Below, piece by piece: positions 18,830-27,769 of a stretch of 64,000 nt of DNA. The notes beneath the pieces are model-generated. The model did not search any database. It was not told where the DNA came from and worked only from the letters and a program-made list of their open reading frames with translations. Every line of letters begins with the position of its first letter. Position 1 is the stretch's first letter. This stretch comes from Brasilonema sennae CENA114. GTDB taxonomy: Bacteria; Cyanobacteriota; Cyanobacteriia; Cyanobacteriales; Nostocaceae. The stretch spans positions 1,748,654 through 1,812,653 of the forward strand of contig NZ_CP030118.1 of assembly GCF_006968745.1 (NCBI RefSeq), read 5' to 3'. The position numbers and the translations under genes are program-made.

Positions 18830-19212
18830 TCATTAGCTTGATTTCAAAACAAGCCTCCCACTTTATTCAAAAGTGTTGTACAGCACAGTAGAGACAGATA
18901 CACACACAATAAGTAATTTCTCTGTTGTTTGTTCGCACGGTTTGGTTCCATATTCAGGGGAACCCAACGCCAGTCGCTATCCTACAACAAACCTTCTGGT
19001 GGGCGTCTAAGCCTGTGAAACTCTCCCGACGACGGCGCTGGTTCCCCAAAACACTCACTGCCTTGTGCATCTGCGGTTTTAAGTAGCCCCAAATCTAATG
19101 TGCCAGTTTTTTAAAAGAGAGGTTACTAAACTCATCAAATAATGGCTATAATTCATTGCTATATAATTGAATAATGCTATCTTAATATTACGCACACTAA
19201 GTTTTATGAAAA
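18830..19212. other. 383-bp intergenic region with dispersed repeat
   Basis: No gene seen. Bases ~18955-19050 hold a GGGGAACCCAACGCCAG-type dispersed repeat related to those near 13530 and 40900. The right end (19130-19212) is AT-rich and should hold the MarR gene promoter. Confidence 0.5.
19183..19192. promoter_or_regulatory. Candidate MarR operator half of a shared pair
   Basis: TAATATTACG occurs here, 20 bases before the MarR start, and again at 19728-19737 before the efflux adaptor gene. TAATATTA is self-complementary. Shared boxes before a MarR gene and its likely target suggest an operator; this is inference. Confidence 0.25.
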
Positions 19213-19680
19213 ATGGTCTATAAACCCAACAAGTCTCAAGATTTGGAGTCATGGCAGCAAGTCCGTGCACCATACGGTTTAGGTTACCGGATTAAAATTC
19301 TCTCACAACTGTTAAGTCGGAAGTTGACTGAGCGGTTGGAGCCGTTTGGACTAACTCCCTTCCACTGGGTAGTGCTTTGCTGTTTATGGGAGGAAGACGG
19401 TTTACCAACTTCTAGTATTGGAGACAAACTGCAACAGGTGGGAGGTACGTTAACTGGCGTATTAGACAGAATGGAAGAAAGAGGTTTGATTCGCCGAGAA
19501 CGTGACTGTCGCGATCGCCGAATCTGGCGTATTTGGCTAACAGATGCAGGCAGAGAACTCGAAACAGTCTTACCAGCTATTGCGGTAGAAATTCGCGAGC
19601 AAGCTATGTACGGTATTTCTTACGCTGAGCGAGAACAGTTTTCCCAACTTATGAATCAGGCAATCGAGAATTTATCCTAG
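19213..19680 (+). CDS. MarR-family transcriptional regulator
   Basis: A 155-residue winged-helix regulator. It shows the MarR pattern: an N-terminal dimer helix, FHWVVLCCLWEEDGLPTSSI then the recognition helix GGTLTGVLDRMEERGLIRRE, and the wing RDCRDRRIWRIWLTDAGREL. MarR proteins usually repress nearby efflux genes until a small phenolic or antibiotic ligand binds. It is 150 bases upstream of, and co-directional with, an EmrA/MFS/EmrB export block, so it is the likely local repressor. The ATG start at 19213 gives a normal family length. Confidence 0.88.
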   Translation: MVYKPNKSQDLESWQQVRAPYGLGYRIKILSQLLSRKLTERLEPFGLTPFHWVVLCCLWEEDGLPTSSIGDKLQQVGGTLTGVLDRMEERGLIRRERDCRDRRIWRIWLTDAGRELETVLPAIAVEIREQAMYGISYAEREQFSQLMNQAIENLS

Positions 19681-19727
19681 AATCAATCATCCATTTGGGT
19701 GAGGTGCTTTCTTGGTTGTTTTCTCTA

Positions 19728-19737
19728 TAATATTACG
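19728..19737. promoter_or_regulatory. Candidate MarR operator before efflux operon
   Basis: Second copy of TAATATTACG, 94 bases before the adaptor gene start and after the MarR stop. Overlap with the promoter of the efflux operon is plausible but not shown. Confidence 0.25.
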
Positions 19738-19830
19738 TATTCTAAATAAACATCTATTAAATAAATCTGCCTAAATATTTAGTGCTCTAAATATTACACT
19801 GGGTAAAAACGATACTGGAGCTTAACTATC

Positions 19831-21354
19831 ATGGAACGCACAAACAACATCAACTCCAACGGACGTAACAAACACAAAACTGCAGTTCTGGAGAAAGAAC
19901 TCGTTAAAGACACAGAAACTTTGGAAGCTTTAACATCAGAAAATTTTACAAATAAAACTTTACCAGCACAAACAACTCCAGAAGCTGATGTGCATACTCA
20001 GGCTGAGACTGAGAACAAGCAAGTCAAACCCCAACCGCCGGAAACACCAAAGAAGAAAAAACCGATAGGTTTGATTTTGACAGCATTGGGTGTGGGTGCT
20101 GTAGTTGGTGGAGGTTTTGGTTATCACTGGTGGCAGTATGCTTCCACTCACCAAGAGACAGACAACGCTCAAGTTGCCGGACACTTACACCAAGTCAGTA
20201 CTCGCATTCCCGGAACCATAAGTCAAGTCTTGGTGAATGATAACCAGGAGGTACAACCAGGACAATTGCTGGTAAAACTTGATCCACGGGATTATCAAAG
20301 CAAAGTGCAACAAGCTGATGCGGCGCTACAAAATGCTCGTCGTCAGGCGCAAGCAGCACAAGCAAATATTAACTTAGCCTCAAAAACAACGAATGCAAAG
20401 ACAGTTCAAGCACAGGGAGATGTTAGCGGTGCTGTTGCAGCGATTTCCACAGCGCAAGCCGCCGTACAGGAAGCACAAGCTGGGATTCCCGCAGCACAAG
20501 CTGAGGTAAAACAGGCAGAAGCAGGAATTCCCGCAGCACAAGCCGAAGTTGCCCAAGCAAACGCCAATTTGCAAAAAGCGCAAGCTGATTACAACCGTTA
20601 CAACACCTTGTCTCAACAAGGAGCAATTCCCCGTCAGCAATTAGATACTGCTAAGTCAGCGTATGATGTGGCTGTTGCCCAAAAGGATGCTGCGATTCAA
20701 GGAGTTAACCAAGCGCAAGCACGATTAGCCTCCGCCAGAGTTGGCGTCGCAAAAGCACAATCGCAACTAGCGCAAGCACAAGAAGGAGTAGTGAGTGCTC
20801 AAGCAAAACTAGCAGCATCCAAAGGTGGACTGCAACAAGCGACTGCAGGTGGAGAACAAACAACAGTCAACCGCAACCAGTATGAAGCAGCCAAAGCAGC
20901 CATAGCTCAAGCAGACGCATCCTTGAAAGACGCCCAGTTGCAGTTATCCTACACCAACATTACTGCTCCTGCAGCCGGACGGGTAGGGCGCAAAACGGTG
21001 GAAGTTGGCAACCGGGTACAAGCAGGAACACCTTTAATGGCGATCGTCAATGACGAATCTTGGATTGTTGCCAACTTTAAAGAAACTCAGTTGGAAAACA
21101 TGAAGCCAGGAGAGGAAGTGGAGATTAAAGTTGATGCTTTACCCCATCATCCCTTTAAGGGTCGCGTTGATAGTATTTCGCCAGCTTCCGGCGCACAGTT
21201 TGCTCTTTTACCACCAGATAACGCCACAGGAAACTTTACGAAAATTGTGCAACGTGTTCCTGTCAAAATTGTTTTCGATAAACAAAGCATCAAAGGTTAT
21301 GAATCACGGGTTACACCGGGAATGTCAGCAGAAATCAGTGTAAAAGTCAAGTAG
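19831..21354 (+). CDS. HlyD/EmrA-type membrane fusion protein
   Basis: A 507-residue periplasmic adaptor of a multidrug or metabolite exporter. The cytoplasmic N-terminus (~75 residues, charged) precedes one membrane helix (GLILTALGVGAVVGGGFGY). A biotinyl-lipoyl half follows (DNAQVAGHLHQVSTRIPGTI), then an unusually long Ala/Gln-rich coiled-coil hairpin (~150-350), the second lipoyl half and a beta barrel (TNITAPAAGRVGRKTVEVGN). The hairpin contains a duplicated AGIPAAQAEV unit, about 39 bases apart, that lengthens the coil. It should pair with the EmrB-type exporter at 23498 and an outer-membrane channel encoded elsewhere. GGAG lies 11 bases before the ATG. Confidence 0.9.
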   Translation: MERTNNINSNGRNKHKTAVLEKELVKDTETLEALTSENFTNKTLPAQTTPEADVHTQAETENKQVKPQPPETPKKKKPIGLILTALGVGAVVGGGFGYHWWQYASTHQETDNAQVAGHLHQVSTRIPGTISQVLVNDNQEVQPGQLLVKLDPRDYQSKVQQADAALQNARRQAQAAQANINLASKTTNAKTVQAQGDVSGAVAAISTAQAAVQEAQAGIPAAQAEVKQAEAGIPAAQAEVAQANANLQKAQADYNRYNTLSQQGAIPRQQLDTAKSAYDVAVAQKDAAIQGVNQAQARLASARVGVAKAQSQLAQAQEGVVSAQAKLAASKGGLQQATAGGEQTTVNRNQYEAAKAAIAQADASLKDAQLQLSYTNITAPAAGRVGRKTVEVGNRVQAGTPLMAIVNDESWIVANFKETQLENMKPGEEVEIKVDALPHHPFKGRVDSISPASGAQFALLPPDNATGNFTKIVQRVPVKIVFDKQSIKGYESRVTPGMSAEISVKVK

Positions 21355-21501
21355 GACGAGAGGATAGGGTACAAGGAAAAATTTGTTCCTAAAACCTCTT
21401 CCAAAAGCAATGGTATTCTTTTCCACCTGTAGAGAGGGGTTAGGTATAGTGTCAAATGATATCTATGAAAGGATATTTAATTTGTATAAAGTAACCCTTG
21501 A

Positions 21502-22779
21502 ATGAACGCACAAACAACTAGAAAAAGTCCACTGTTACCAGCATTTAGGTCAAGAAACTACCGTTTGTTTTTTGCTGGACAAGGCATTTCCCTTATTGGC
21601 TCGTGGATGACGCAACTTGCCACGATTTGGTTAGTTTATCACCTAACCAACAACCCATTTATGTTGGGGGTTGTTGGATTTACCAGTCAAATTCCCAACT
21701 TTTTTTTGACTCCCTTAGGTGGGGTATTTGTGGATCGTTTTTCCCGTCATCGTATTCTTATTGGCACGCAAATAATAGCGATGATTCAGTCGTTGGCGCT
21801 AGCAGTACTGACTTTTACAGGCATGATTGATATTTGGCACATTATCGCCTTAAGTTTACTGCAAGGATTTAATAATGCCTTTGATGGACCAGCAAGACAA
21901 GCATTTGTAATAGAGTTAGTGGAACGCAGAGACGATGTAGCAAATGTCATAGCTATCAACTCAACAATGTTTAATGGTGCGCGCTTGATTGGACCTGCAA
22001 TTGGTGGTTTACTTATTGCCAGAGTCGGCGCAGGTTACTGTTTTTTAATTGATGGTTTAAGCTACATTGCTGTGATTATCGCTTTGTTAGCGATGAAAAT
22101 TAAGCCTTGGAAAACTACAGTTACTAATGGCAATCCTTTGCAAAATTTGAAAGAAGGGTTTGTGTATGCCTTTAGTTTTCCACCAATTCGAGCAATATTA
22201 TTATTAATAGCTTTTTTCAGCTTTTTCGGAATGCAATACACCGTTATTGCTCCGATTTTTGCAGAAGAAATCCTCAAAGGTAGTGCAGAAACTCTAGGAT
22301 TTTTGATGGCTGCGTCGGGAGTCGGAGCATTAGCAAGTGGTATTCATTTAGCGACGCGACAAACAGTTATGGGACTTGGTAAACTGATTGTCTCGGGTCT
22401 AGCAATTGCAGGAATTGCTTTGATTGCTTTTTCCTTGTCGCGCTTGCTTCCACTTTCTTTACTGGCAATGTTGTTTGTTGGTTTAGGAGTAATTTTCGTC
22501 ATTGCCGGTAGTAACACAGTTTTACAAACTATTCTTGAAGAGGAAAAGCGCGGACGGATCCTGAGCTTATACACAATGTCATTTTTAGGAATAATACCCT
22601 TTGGGAATTTAGTGGCAGGTGCATTAGCCCATCAAATCGGCGCTCCTTACACTTTAATAATTGATGGTATTGCTTGTATTTTCGCGTCTATCTATTTTGC
22701 CAAACAGTTGCCTGAGTTAAGAAAAATGGTACTCGCAATTTATGAGCGAAAGGGTATATTAGCAACTGCGAAACGTTAA
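21502..22779 (+). CDS. MFS exporter (EntS/MFS_3-like)
   Basis: A 425-residue transporter with about 12 membrane helices. The N-terminus FRSRNYRLFFAGQGISLIGSW and TQLATIWLVYHLTNNPFMLG is characteristic of the EntS-like/MFS_3 family, which includes enterobactin exporters. The loop 2-3 motif GGVFVDRFSRHRIL is present. It sits between an EmrA adaptor and an FMN reductase gene, with only three bases to the latter. Together with the TonB-receptor scrap at 25.2 kb this hints at siderophore export, but multidrug export is equally compatible. Confidence 0.87.
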   Translation: MNAQTTRKSPLLPAFRSRNYRLFFAGQGISLIGSWMTQLATIWLVYHLTNNPFMLGVVGFTSQIPNFFLTPLGGVFVDRFSRHRILIGTQIIAMIQSLALAVLTFTGMIDIWHIIALSLLQGFNNAFDGPARQAFVIELVERRDDVANVIAINSTMFNGARLIGPAIGGLLIARVGAGYCFLIDGLSYIAVIIALLAMKIKPWKTTVTNGNPLQNLKEGFVYAFSFPPIRAILLLIAFFSFFGMQYTVIAPIFAEEILKGSAETLGFLMAASGVGALASGIHLATRQTVMGLGKLIVSGLAIAGIALIAFSLSRLLPLSLLAMLFVGLGVIFVIAGSNTVLQTILEEEKRGRILSLYTMSFLGIIPFGNLVAGALAHQIGAPYTLIIDGIACIFASIYFAKQLPELRKMVLAIYERKGILATAKR

Positions 22780-22782
22780 AAA

Positions 22783-23354
22783 ATGAAAGGCATGATAAAA
22801 GAATTTAGAGTAATACGAATTCTTGGTATCTCAGGTAGCCTTCGGACTGCCTCATCAAACACAGTTCTGCTTCGCGCTGCGACTAGCTTGGCACCAGAGG
22901 GGGTTGATATTAACGTGTATGGGGATCTCGGCGATCTGCCGCACTTCAATCCTGATCTTGAGGGTTCTGAACCGCCTTCAGTGATTGACTTTCGTGCCCG
23001 ACTACATATGTCTGACGGCATATTGATCTCGAGTCCAGAGTACGCTCATGGTGTGCCGGGCGTGTTGAAGAATGCACTCGACTGGGTAGTCGGCAGCGGA
23101 GAACTAGTGGGCAAGCCCGTCGCACTGCTCAATGCGTCACCACGAGCGACACATGCACAGGCTTCTCTAAGGGAAACGCTCACGACAATGGATGCGCGCA
23201 TTGTACCGAAGCGTCACTGACTGTTCCACTCCCTACTAATAAGATCGATCAGATTGGCATCGTTTCGCATTCGGAAATATCGAGCGTGCTGCACGCAGCC
23301 ATCGTGGCGTTCGCATACGCGATCAAGACATTCCAAGGCGAAGACAGAGACTAA
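22783..23354 (+). pseudogene. NAD(P)H-dependent FMN reductase, frameshifted near 23209
   Basis: The first frame (22783-23220) encodes the flavodoxin-like fold with GISGSLRTASSN (phosphate loop) and SPEYAHGVPGVLKNALDW, both hallmarks of the NADPH-dependent FMN/quinone reductase family. It ends early at TGA. From base 23211 another frame continues the family C-terminus (ASLTVPLPTNKIDQIGIVSH ... FAYAIKTFQG) to TAA 23352-23354. One missing base after CCG 23206-23208 (GAA read as AA) explains this. The restored product would be ~190 residues, the normal length. The gene is visibly more GC-rich than its neighbours, suggesting recent transfer. A real mutation and an assembly error cannot be told apart here. 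Confidence 0.8.
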
Positions 23355-23497
23355 ATACCACAAGACTTTGTACCTAAACTTGTAGCACAAAGATGTCTAA
23401 AGATTATGCAGGCGATCGCCTGCCAATCATACCTCACTCTAAATCTGCTAAAGTGATTCCTAATTCCGTTATCTAATTTAATACTTGGAGTACTGCT

Positions 23498-25102
23498 GTG
23501 GCTGAAACAAATGCAGTTGATAACCAAGGGAATCAAGGTTCTACACAATCTTCCTCGAATCAACCGATACCGTTGAGAACCTGGATTGGTGTTACGGCGA
23601 GTATGCTAGGCGCATTTATGGCGGTGCTGGATATTCAGATAACCAATTCTTCACTACAAGATATTCAGGCGAGTTTGGCGGCGACTTTAGAAGAAGGTTC
23701 TTGGATTTCTACTGCTTATCTTGTGGCGGAAATTGTAGTCATTCCTTTAACCGGATGGTTGTCGCGCGTGTTTTCCCTAAAACGGTATTTGTTAGTTAAC
23801 ACCGCCTTATTTATCTTTTTTTCTGTATGCTGTGCTTGGTCATGGGATCTCAATTCCATGATTGTCTTCCGCGCCTTACAAGGCTTCACCGGAGGGGTTT
23901 TAATCCCCACCGCGATGACTGTTGTACTAACAACTTTACCTCCATCCAAGCAAGCAATTGGATTAGCTGCGTTTGCGATTACAGCAGTTTTTGCACCATC
24001 AATTGGTCCAACATTAGGAGGTTGGTTAACAGAAAACTTTAGTTGGCACTACAGCTTTTACATAAATGTAGTTCCAGGGTTGTTGATGCTTGCTGGAGTT
24101 TGGTATGGAATTAAGCAAGAAAGACCCCAATTGCAATTGCTAAAACAAGGGGACTGGTGGGGAATTATTTCAATGGCAATTGGGTTGGCTTCTTTACAAG
24201 TTGTTTTAGAAGAAGGTAGCCGCAAAGATTGGTTTGGTTCAGCGTTAATTGTGCGCTTGAGTATCTTAGCGGTTATTTTCCTAACAATCTTTTTCTGGAT
24301 TGAATTAACTCGCAAGCAGCCATTTATTAATTTACGACTTGTGCGATCTCGTAACTTTGGTTTAGCAAGTATTGTTAATGTTTCCTTGGGAGTGGGATTG
24401 TATGGTTCTATCTATATTTTGCCGCTGTATCTCGCTCAAATTCAAGGATACAATGCCCTGCAAATTGGTCAAGTGCTGATTTGGGCGGGAATTCCCCAAT
24501 TGTTTATTATTCCCTTTCTTCCAAAAGTGATGCAACGCATTGATGTGCGGTTAATGGTTGCTGTGGGTGTGACTTTGTTTTCTGTCAGTGCATTCATGAA
24601 TTCCAAGATGACTTATCAAACGGGATATGACCAATTAATTTGGTCGCAACTTGTTCGCGCAATGGGACAACCACTTATCATGGTACCACTGACATCTATT
24701 GCAACTGCTGGTTTGAGTCCGAAAGACGCAGGTTCAGCAAGCGGTTTATTTAATATGATGCGTAATCTGGGTGGTTCTCTAGGAATTGCAGCATTAGCGA
24801 CTCTATTAACAAACAGAGAACAATTTCACTCCAATCGATTAGGTGAATCAGTATCTTTATATAATCCAGCAACTCAAGAGAGAATCAATCAAATGACTCA
24901 ATATTTTGTCAGTCGTGGTTCTGATTTGAGTACAGCACAGAACCAAGCCATAAAAGCTATTGATAATGTTGTGCGTCGTGAAGCTTTTGTTAACGCTTTT
25001 AATGATTGTTTCTATTTTATTGCAATTGCTTTGTTACTGAGTGGTATTGCTATTTTATTCCTAAAAAAAGTCAAGGTTACGGGTGGTGCAGTAGCTCATT
25101 AA
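23498..25102 (+). CDS. EmrB/QacA-type MFS multidrug exporter (DHA2, 14 TM)
   Basis: A 534-residue drug:H+ antiporter. It opens with the DHA2 signature LGAFMAVLDIQITNSSLQDI and has WISTAYLVAEIVVIPLTGWL, RALQGFTGGVLIPTAM and about 14 hydrophobic segments. EmrB proteins work with an EmrA adaptor; that partner is encoded at 19831, with an MFS and a reductase gene between. The GTG start at 23498 has a TTGGAG stretch upstream. It should export hydrophobic toxins or a secondary metabolite across the inner membrane, under the MarR protein at 19213. Confidence 0.9.
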   Translation: MAETNAVDNQGNQGSTQSSSNQPIPLRTWIGVTASMLGAFMAVLDIQITNSSLQDIQASLAATLEEGSWISTAYLVAEIVVIPLTGWLSRVFSLKRYLLVNTALFIFFSVCCAWSWDLNSMIVFRALQGFTGGVLIPTAMTVVLTTLPPSKQAIGLAAFAITAVFAPSIGPTLGGWLTENFSWHYSFYINVVPGLLMLAGVWYGIKQERPQLQLLKQGDWWGIISMAIGLASLQVVLEEGSRKDWFGSALIVRLSILAVIFLTIFFWIELTRKQPFINLRLVRSRNFGLASIVNVSLGVGLYGSIYILPLYLAQIQGYNALQIGQVLIWAGIPQLFIIPFLPKVMQRIDVRLMVAVGVTLFSVSAFMNSKMTYQTGYDQLIWSQLVRAMGQPLIMVPLTSIATAGLSPKDAGSASGLFNMMRNLGGSLGIAALATLLTNREQFHSNRLGESVSLYNPATQERINQMTQYFVSRGSDLSTAQNQAIKAIDNVVRREAFVNAFNDCFYFIAIALLLSGIAILFLKKVKVTGGAVAH

Positions 25103-25137
25103 ACCTGACACACAAAAAAGCTTATCTGTCAACTTGA

Positions 25138-25320
25138 TTAAACTTGTTTGTTGAAAATACACCAAGGAATACTTTTTTTTATAAGCGAAGACAGTTCCGC
25201 GCACAGGTGGATTTCCGGAATTTGTTTAACGTGGATTACTTTGAGACGGCTATAAGCCCACTGCGGGTTTATCCAGGTGAGTCGTTCACGGTACAGGGAA
25301 GAGTTTCATGGGAGTTTTAG
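25138..25320 (+). pseudogene. C-terminal remnant of a TonB-dependent siderophore receptor
   Basis: The open frame from 25138 to TAG 25318-25320 ends in FRAQVDFRNLFNVDYFETAI, then LRVYPGESFTVQGRVSWEF. The NLFN-DYF, YPG-PFTV and terminal Phe pattern is that of the last beta strands of FhuA-like TonB-dependent siderophore receptors, whose final residue is an aromatic needed for outer-membrane insertion. The rest of the ~700-residue receptor is absent; upstream lies the intact exporter gene. It is a scrap left by a deletion. It suggests an iron-siderophore function once stood here. Confidence 0.7.
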
Positions 25321-25837
25321 CCATGCATAGCAAAGTTAATCCTGCAGGTACTGACACTTAAGCTATATTAGAACGACTGTATCCTCAATCGCTCAAGCTT
25401 AATCCTGACTGGGCGATCGCCTGAAGATAACGTACACTCAGAGGATCGCCCATTGAAAAATGTCTTTTGTATCACTCTAACTTGAGAAAAGTTTCTCTTA
25501 AATTTTAAATATAATTACGGTTCTTATTTGTTATCTACTTACCTTCGTACTTCTTGAGGATGAATGCAACTTCTCTCAAAGGCAAGATGGATAACCTGAA
25601 AAATTGCATGATAATTTTGAGTTAAGGATTTACTTGTGTTCCTGTGCTGTTGTTATCAATAGTATCGGGATTTCCAAGCCTACAATGGGCGTACGACAGG
25701 TCGCGATTTAACTGAATATTATTCCATAGGAAGCGCCCACATATTAAATAAGAATCACATAAAGTCTTGCACTCAAGACCAAAAAAGGATAGAAAAAGAC
25801 CACAACATAAAGCAAGGAAATAAAAAGGAGACAAGTC
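25321..25837. other. Intergenic region without a visible gene
   Basis: After the receptor remnant this stretch shows only an HIP1-containing dyad near 25410-25452 (GGGCGATCGCC ... GGATCGCCC) and AT-rich sequence. The promoter of the repeat protein should lie in its last 150 bases. Confidence 0.4.
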
Positions 25838-26215
25838 ATGGTAGACGACTTTTTGCGCAAGGCAACGGATTTTTTGGGTGGTCGCTCAAACGAAGATGAT
25901 CGCGACGTTCGCCCAGCAAGTGAAGATCCCTACGGCGACCCTGCTGACCAGAATTACTACGGTAACGCCATTCCAGCTAGCCAAGACCCCTACGGCGACC
26001 CTGCTGACCAGAATTACTACGGTAACGCCATTCCAGCTAGCCAAGACCCCTACGGTGACCCTGCTGACCAGGGCTACGGTCAGTTTGGCGACGTCCGCCC
26101 AGCAAGTGAAGACCCCTACGGTGACCCTGCTGACCAGGGCTACGGTCAGTTTGGCGAGGTCCGCCCAGCAAGTGAAGACCCTTACGGTGACCCTGCTGAT
26201 GAAGGTTACCGTTAA
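25838..26215 (+). CDS. Small protein with five DPYGDPAD tandem repeats, unknown function
   Basis: A 125-residue acidic protein. A ~20-residue head (MVDDFLRKATDFLGG) is followed by five repeats of 20-22 residues with the core ASxDPYGDPAD. Repeats 1-2 continue QNYYGNAIP and repeats 3-4 continue QGYGQFG. At the DNA level the units are 60-66 bases and nearly identical, so the array expanded recently by slippage or recombination. AAGGAG sits eight bases before the ATG. It has no Cys, no membrane segment and no signal peptide. The Tyr/Gly/Asp/Pro composition suggests a disordered scaffold or metal-binding protein; I do not recognise a functional family. Confidence 0.85.
   Translation: MVDDFLRKATDFLGGRSNEDDRDVRPASEDPYGDPADQNYYGNAIPASQDPYGDPADQNYYGNAIPASQDPYGDPADQGYGQFGDVRPASEDPYGDPADQGYGQFGEVRPASEDPYGDPADEGYR
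25909..26215 (+). repeat. Tandem 60-66 bp repeat array (5 units)
   Basis: Five head-to-tail units sharing CCCTACGGYGACCCTGCTGA lie inside the small repeat protein. Unit lengths are 60, 60, 63, 66 and a truncated last one, all multiples of three. Confidence 0.9.
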
Positions 26216-26553
26216 CGCGGAAATAACAAATCTGCTTTGTAAACCCTAGACAAGTCTAGACATTTGACTTCTTTCTTCATCGGGAGCATGGGAGCGGTTA
26301 TCCCTCAGAAAGCATTGACGCCAAAGCCCTGCGCGATAGATTAATAGCTCTGCTGATAACCAAAACTAGGAGTGTAAGGGTGTAGGGGAGCGACAAAAAC
26401 ATGCGCTTTTTTTTACACCCTAACCTAGAGCCACTTGGGTTCAAGCCCCTACTAAGTTAATTCCCCCTACACCCCTAGCCCTTAACCCACTACAGCTCTT
26501 TTTCTTGATTCCGCCTCTCCCCTTTCGGGGAGAATAAGGGGAGGAGCTTGTTA
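26216..26553. other. 338-bp intergenic region with small hairpins
   Basis: No gene seen. TCTCCCC-TTTC-GGGGAGA at 26516-26533 is a 7-bp stem just beyond the mdh stop and may act as its terminator, though there is no T run on that strand. GTGTAAGGGTGTAGG and TTTACACCCTAA near 26376-26425 form another partial dyad. Confidence 0.4.
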
Positions 26554-27534
26554 TTACCGACTCACAGCAGCGAAAATTTCCTGTGCTCGGGTAATATTCT
26601 TGCGTACTTCATGCGCACAAGTATGTAAAGCGTCTATTTCTGCATCGGTAAGTTTTAATTCCATTATTTCCTCAATTCCGCTAGAACCTAAGCGACAGGG
26701 AACACCAGTAAAAATATCGTTTAAACCGTATTCACCCTGAAGATACGCCGCCACTGGCAACAGACGTGACTGATTTAGCAATATTGATTCCACCATCACG
26801 CAGGTAGAAGAGGCAGGAGTATAAAAAGCACTACCTGTCTGCATCAGTTCTACAATTTCTGCACCACCGTTACGGGTACGTTGTACTAATCGCTCAATCG
26901 TGGCTGCATCTAGCAGTTCTGTAATCGGAATACCGTTAACAGTAGCATAACGCGGCAAGGGCACCATTAAATCTCCATGACTGCCCAGCACCATTGCTTT
27001 AACATCAAGGGAACAAACCCCTAGTTCCATCGCAATAAACGTTTCAAAGCGTGCTGAGTCTAACACACCAGCCATACCCATAATGCGATCACGAGGCAGT
27101 CCAGTTGCTTGCCAAGCTAAATAGGTCATCACATCTAAGGGATTTGTGACAACTATGTATATAGCATCAGGAGAATAACTCATTGATTTGTTTGCGGCTT
27201 CCATCACAATCTTTGCATTTGTCAAAAGCAAATCATCCCGAGTCATGCCCGGTTTGCGAGGAAAACCTGCTGTAATGACCACGATATCAGAATCAGACGT
27301 ATCAGCGTAGTCGGTTGTACCGATAATCCGACGATTGTGCAGTTCAATTCCCCTTGCCTCCATCAAATCTAGTGCCAGTCCTCGGGGCATACCCTCAACA
27401 ACATCAAGCAACACGACATCTGCCAGATTTTTTTCAGCTATGCGTTGGGCTAAGGTACTACCAACTTTACCAGCACCGATGACGGTGACACGGGGTGAAT
27501 GGCGCTTAATTTGGGAGAAAGGGGAATAGCTCAT
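26554..27534 (-). CDS. mdh: Malate dehydrogenase
   Basis: A ~326-residue NAD-dependent enzyme interconverting malate and oxaloacetate, of the LDH-like type 3 malate dehydrogenase group. Visible features are the Rossmann loop VTVIGAGKVGSTLAQRI, the active-site region MTRDDLLLTNAKI, VVTNPLDVMTYLAW and the catalytic His in LGSHGDLMVPLPRY. I prefer the ATG at 27534 (MSYSPF): the longer frame begins with TTG at 27570 inside ndhO. It follows ndhO by about 20 bases, so the two are co-transcribed, linking carbon metabolism with the NDH-1 complex only by position. Confidence 0.9.
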   Translation of the reverse strand: MSYSPFSQIKRHSPRVTVIGAGKVGSTLAQRIAEKNLADVVLLDVVEGMPRGLALDLMEARGIELHNRRIIGTTDYADTSDSDIVVITAGFPRKPGMTRDDLLLTNAKIVMEAANKSMSYSPDAIYIVVTNPLDVMTYLAWQATGLPRDRIMGMAGVLDSARFETFIAMELGVCSLDVKAMVLGSHGDLMVPLPRYATVNGIPITELLDAATIERLVQRTRNGGAEIVELMQTGSAFYTPASSTCVMVESILLNQSRLLPVAAYLQGEYGLNDIFTGVPCRLGSSGIEEIMELKLTDAEIDALHTCAHEVRKNITRAQEIFAAVSR

Positions 27535-27553
27535 ATTTGCTAATGGTTGAGTG

Positions 27554-27769
27554 TTATTTAAATTCTTCAAGTTGATCTAGACGTAACCAAATATTTGGAG
27601 TTGGCACTTTCCCAAACTTCACAAGGGCATAGTCACCTTTGATATCTACGACTTCACCCTTGGTTTCAAACAGATAGGAAGGAAAACGAGAATCACTAGC
27701 TTGTGCTTCTAGACTGTTTTCCAGCTTTTCGCGGACAGCACGAACCATATTTCCTCTTTTTACAGCCAT
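27554..27769 (-). CDS. ndhO: NAD(P)H-quinone oxidoreductase subunit O (NdhO)
   Basis: A 71-residue peripheral subunit of the cyanobacterial NDH-1 complex at the thylakoid membrane, which serves cyclic electron flow around photosystem I and respiration. The sequence [20 protein letters not shown] and [16 protein letters not shown] is characteristic. NdhO is unique to cyanobacteria and plants. The length is normal. It is the first gene of a two-gene unit with mdh. Confidence 0.92.
   Translation of the reverse strand: MAVKRGNMVRAVREKLENSLEAQASDSRFPSYLFETKGEVVDIKGDYALVKFGKVPTPNIWLRLDQLEEFK

Noticed and set aside
25878..26249. 123-codon ORF in a second frame of the repeat protein
   Set aside because: Its repeats are a by-product of the repetitive DNA; the other frame has the good ribosome site and sensible composition.
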